From NCBI GenBank assembly GCA_035254305.1, contig DATFAS010000104.1, positions 1-24,484 of the forward strand: a stretch of DNA of 24,484 nt, in the 5' to 3' direction. The number at the start of each line of letters is the position of its first letter. Position 1 is the first letter of the stretch. The notes under the pieces are model-generated. The model made no database searches. It saw only the letters and a list, made by a program, of their open reading frames with translations, and had not been told where the DNA came from. Made by a program: the position numbers and the translations under genes. Positions 23,259 to 24,484 of the stretch are shown here, in pieces. This DNA comes from DATFAS01 sp035254305. GTDB lineage: Bacteria > Bacillota > Bacilli > Aneurinibacillales > RAOX-1.

Positions 23259-24116
23259 CTAGCTTGCATGCTCGTTCTCAACTTTGTCTATAACGTTTCC
23301 TTCCTCATCCCATTTAATTGCTCGAACAAAATAGTCATGATAGAAGGTTAACCAAGCTCCTTGGGATGCAGCATTAGTGATCCACTTCTGTTTAACCGAT
23401 ATGGAATTCATAGGATAGTCATCGTATGCCATTACCCATAATGGATTTTGGTGGGCGTGAGAGGGAAGGAGGTCTCCAAGATGATAGGCTGCCTGCCCTT
23501 CACTTTCTATCTTAATCATTGAATACCCAGCCGAATGTCCACCTGTATGAATAATCTCAATACCTGGTGCTACTTCATTAGCTTCGGTGAACGTCTCAAC
23601 AAGATCGGCTATAGGTTGCCAATTCTCCTTTAGATATGTACCTCGGGAACGTAGGTTCGGATTTTGAACTTCTTCCCATTCAGTAGCATGAATATAATGA
23701 ACGGCCTTGCTAAAAACAGGTTCATATCCGTTGTTACCTAGTTTAGTTAAGCCCGCTGCATGATCATTATGTAAGTGTGTCATTAGTATTCCATGAATAT
23801 CATCTGCATGCAATCCTAATCCTGCTAATTGCTCTTCAAGGAAGGATTCACGGGTTACTCCAAATATTTTTTTGTGCTTATCGCTTAACTTTCCAGCACC
23901 AAGGCCTGAATCAATCAGGAAATTTTTATCTGCGTATTGAACCAGAATCGGATCTGTCACCATAGGGATTAAATTGCTTTCATTGCAAGGATATTTTCTT
24001 GTCCAAACAGATTTGGGAACGACACCAAACATGGTCCCCCCATCTAAGGTAATATTTCCGCCTCTTAACCAGGTTAGTTTGATTTTCCCAATTTGTAATG
24101 TATCGATGCTCCTCAC
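23259..24116 (-). CDS. ytnP: Metallo-beta-lactamase-fold hydrolase, YtnP-like quorum-quenching lactonase
   Basis: A 285-residue MBL-fold protein. The dinuclear zinc motif HxHxDH is HLHNDH (114-119), with the later ligands His194 (HTGGHSAGYS), Asp215 (HLGDLL) and His260 (FYHDYF). The opening LTWLRGGNITLDGGTMFGVVPK closely matches Bacillus subtilis YtnP, described as a lactonase-type quorum-quenching enzyme, so hydrolysis of acyl-homoserine or other lactones is likely though not proven. The start is uncertain: GTG at 24116 is the only normal start codon near the N-terminus, but GGTGAGGAG overlaps it, and the homologue begins at the position here occupied by an ATC codon. A candidate promoter lies at 24154-24182. 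Confidence 0.88.
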   Translation of the reverse strand: MRSIDTLQIGKIKLTWLRGGNITLDGGTMFGVVPKSVWTRKYPCNESNLIPMVTDPILVQYADKNFLIDSGLGAGKLSDKHKKIFGVTRESFLEEQLAGLGLHADDIHGILMTHLHNDHAAGLTKLGNNGYEPVFSKAVHYIHATEWEEVQNPNLRSRGTYLKENWQPIADLVETFTEANEVAPGIEIIHTGGHSAGYSMIKIESEGQAAYHLGDLLPSHAHQNPLWVMAYDDYPMNSISVKQKWITNAASQGAWLTFYHDYFVRAIKWDEEGNVIDKVENEHAS

Positions 24117-24430
24117 CCCGTTTTAAATTTTCTTTATTTTCCTAACTACTTCTATCCTAAGACATTTGTGAAAATATGGCAAGGAGTACGCTTCCAAAAT
24201 ATTGTTGTAGATGCTGCAATGATAAGAAAAATGATTTATGAGCCCTAACCTTTGTTCTTATGGCAGTTATCCCGAGTGCATGTATTGAAAAGACTGAGGG
24301 GAAATTACTCCTATACATTCTATGGGGGAGACTCATATTCTTTCACGCTTTTTTCACTAGGTTAGAGTACAATAGGAAAAGAAATACATCTTTAAAGCCA
24401 CCTTTAAAAGAATAATGGGGGTTTGGCCTT
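24117..24430. other. Intergenic region between ytnP and the gene at the window end
   Basis: About 314 nt. The first 70 nt carry the ytnP promoter on the minus strand. The rest is AT-rich, with a TACAAT (24368-24373) that lacks a clear -35 and a small hairpin (TTTAAAG 24391-24397 with CTTTAAA 24402-24408) just before the ribosome binding site of the final partial gene. Nothing else is recognised. Confidence 0.45.
24154..24182 (-). promoter_or_regulatory. Candidate promoter of ytnP
   Basis: On the minus strand TTGCCA (-35, five of six), exactly 17 nt, then TAGGAT (-10, four of six), with RNA start near 24147. Confidence 0.45.
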
Positions 24431-24484
24431 GTGATGCGGCGCAAACGATATAACAATCTAGGAAACATCCAAAATAAGAAAACT
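24431..24484 (+). CDS. Start of a coding region cut by the window end
   Basis: GTG at 24431 followed by ATG at 24434, with GGGGG about 9 nt upstream. Eighteen codons are open to the window end. The beginning MMRRKRYNNLGN is basic, which is compatible with a membrane protein or small basic protein, but too little is visible to name it. Confidence 0.4.
   Translation, partial: MMRRKRYNNLGNIQNKKT

Noticed and set aside
24260..24415. 51-codon plus-strand ORF in the last intergenic region
   Set aside because: No ribosome binding site, and composition looks like translated non-coding sequence.

Overview
The window looks like ordinary chromosomal DNA from a low-GC, endospore-type Bacillota (Bacillales). 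This rests on strong AGGAGG-type ribosome binding sites, frequent TTG and GTG starts, U-tailed hairpin terminators, and close relatives of Bacillus proteins (CcdC/YneJ, YkvI, YfkE-type Ca2+/H+ antiporter, YfnA-type permease, YtnP lactonase, a YojN/YojO-like MoxR-VWA pair). I see no phage genes, transposases, CRISPR arrays, rRNA or tRNA. Genus cannot be fixed from the sequence alone.

Layout. 1-940: an upstream terminator, then two small genes, one resembling a free-standing sigma-70 region 1.1 and one unrecognised. 941-4986 (minus): likely operon of an enoyl-CoA hydratase/isomerase-family protein, a GNAT acetyltransferase and pyruvate phosphate dikinase. 5151-7241 (plus): short-form 6-phosphogluconate dehydrogenase and a Ca2+/H+ antiporter, the latter meeting a minus-strand cyclase-family hydrolase (7238-7864) stop to stop. 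7993-8109: a 38-codon gene with a perfect ribosome binding site. 8110-9713: a hairpin-rich leader and thiD-thiE (thiamine). 9788-9982: a small unknown gene. 10136-10618 (minus): ccdC. 11041-11247: small unknown gene. 11325-11606 (minus): DUF1653 protein, divergent from a ykvI-like transporter (11775-12827). 12918-14132: argJ alone, outside an arg operon. 14450-15862: amino-acid permease. 16164-18542: CHASE4-HAMP-GGDEF-EAL cyclic-di-GMP protein. 18588-19352: Cof-type HAD phosphatase. 19441-22297: 13-codon leader ORF, MoxR-family AAA+ ATPase and VWA-domain protein. 22353-23147 (minus): uppP. 23259-24116 (minus): YtnP-like metallo-beta-lactamase-fold lactonase. 24431-24484: start of a possible gene cut by the window end.

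Working together. thiD and thiE act in consecutive steps of thiamine phosphate synthesis. The MoxR ATPase and VWA protein almost certainly form one chaperone-like machine. PPDK, 6-phosphogluconate dehydrogenase and the crotonase-family enzyme are central or lipid metabolism. The rest is housekeeping: envelope lipid recycling (uppP), cation and amino-acid transport, second-messenger turnover and quorum-signal hydrolysis.

No convincing wholly new system is visible. The points most worth a second look are the free-standing sigma-1.1-like protein with its unknown partner, the terminator and possible antiterminator placed directly before thiD without a recognisable TPP riboswitch, the 38-codon gene just upstream of it, the leader peptide fused stop-to-start with the MoxR gene, and the crotonase-family protein lacking one of the two usual catalytic glutamates.
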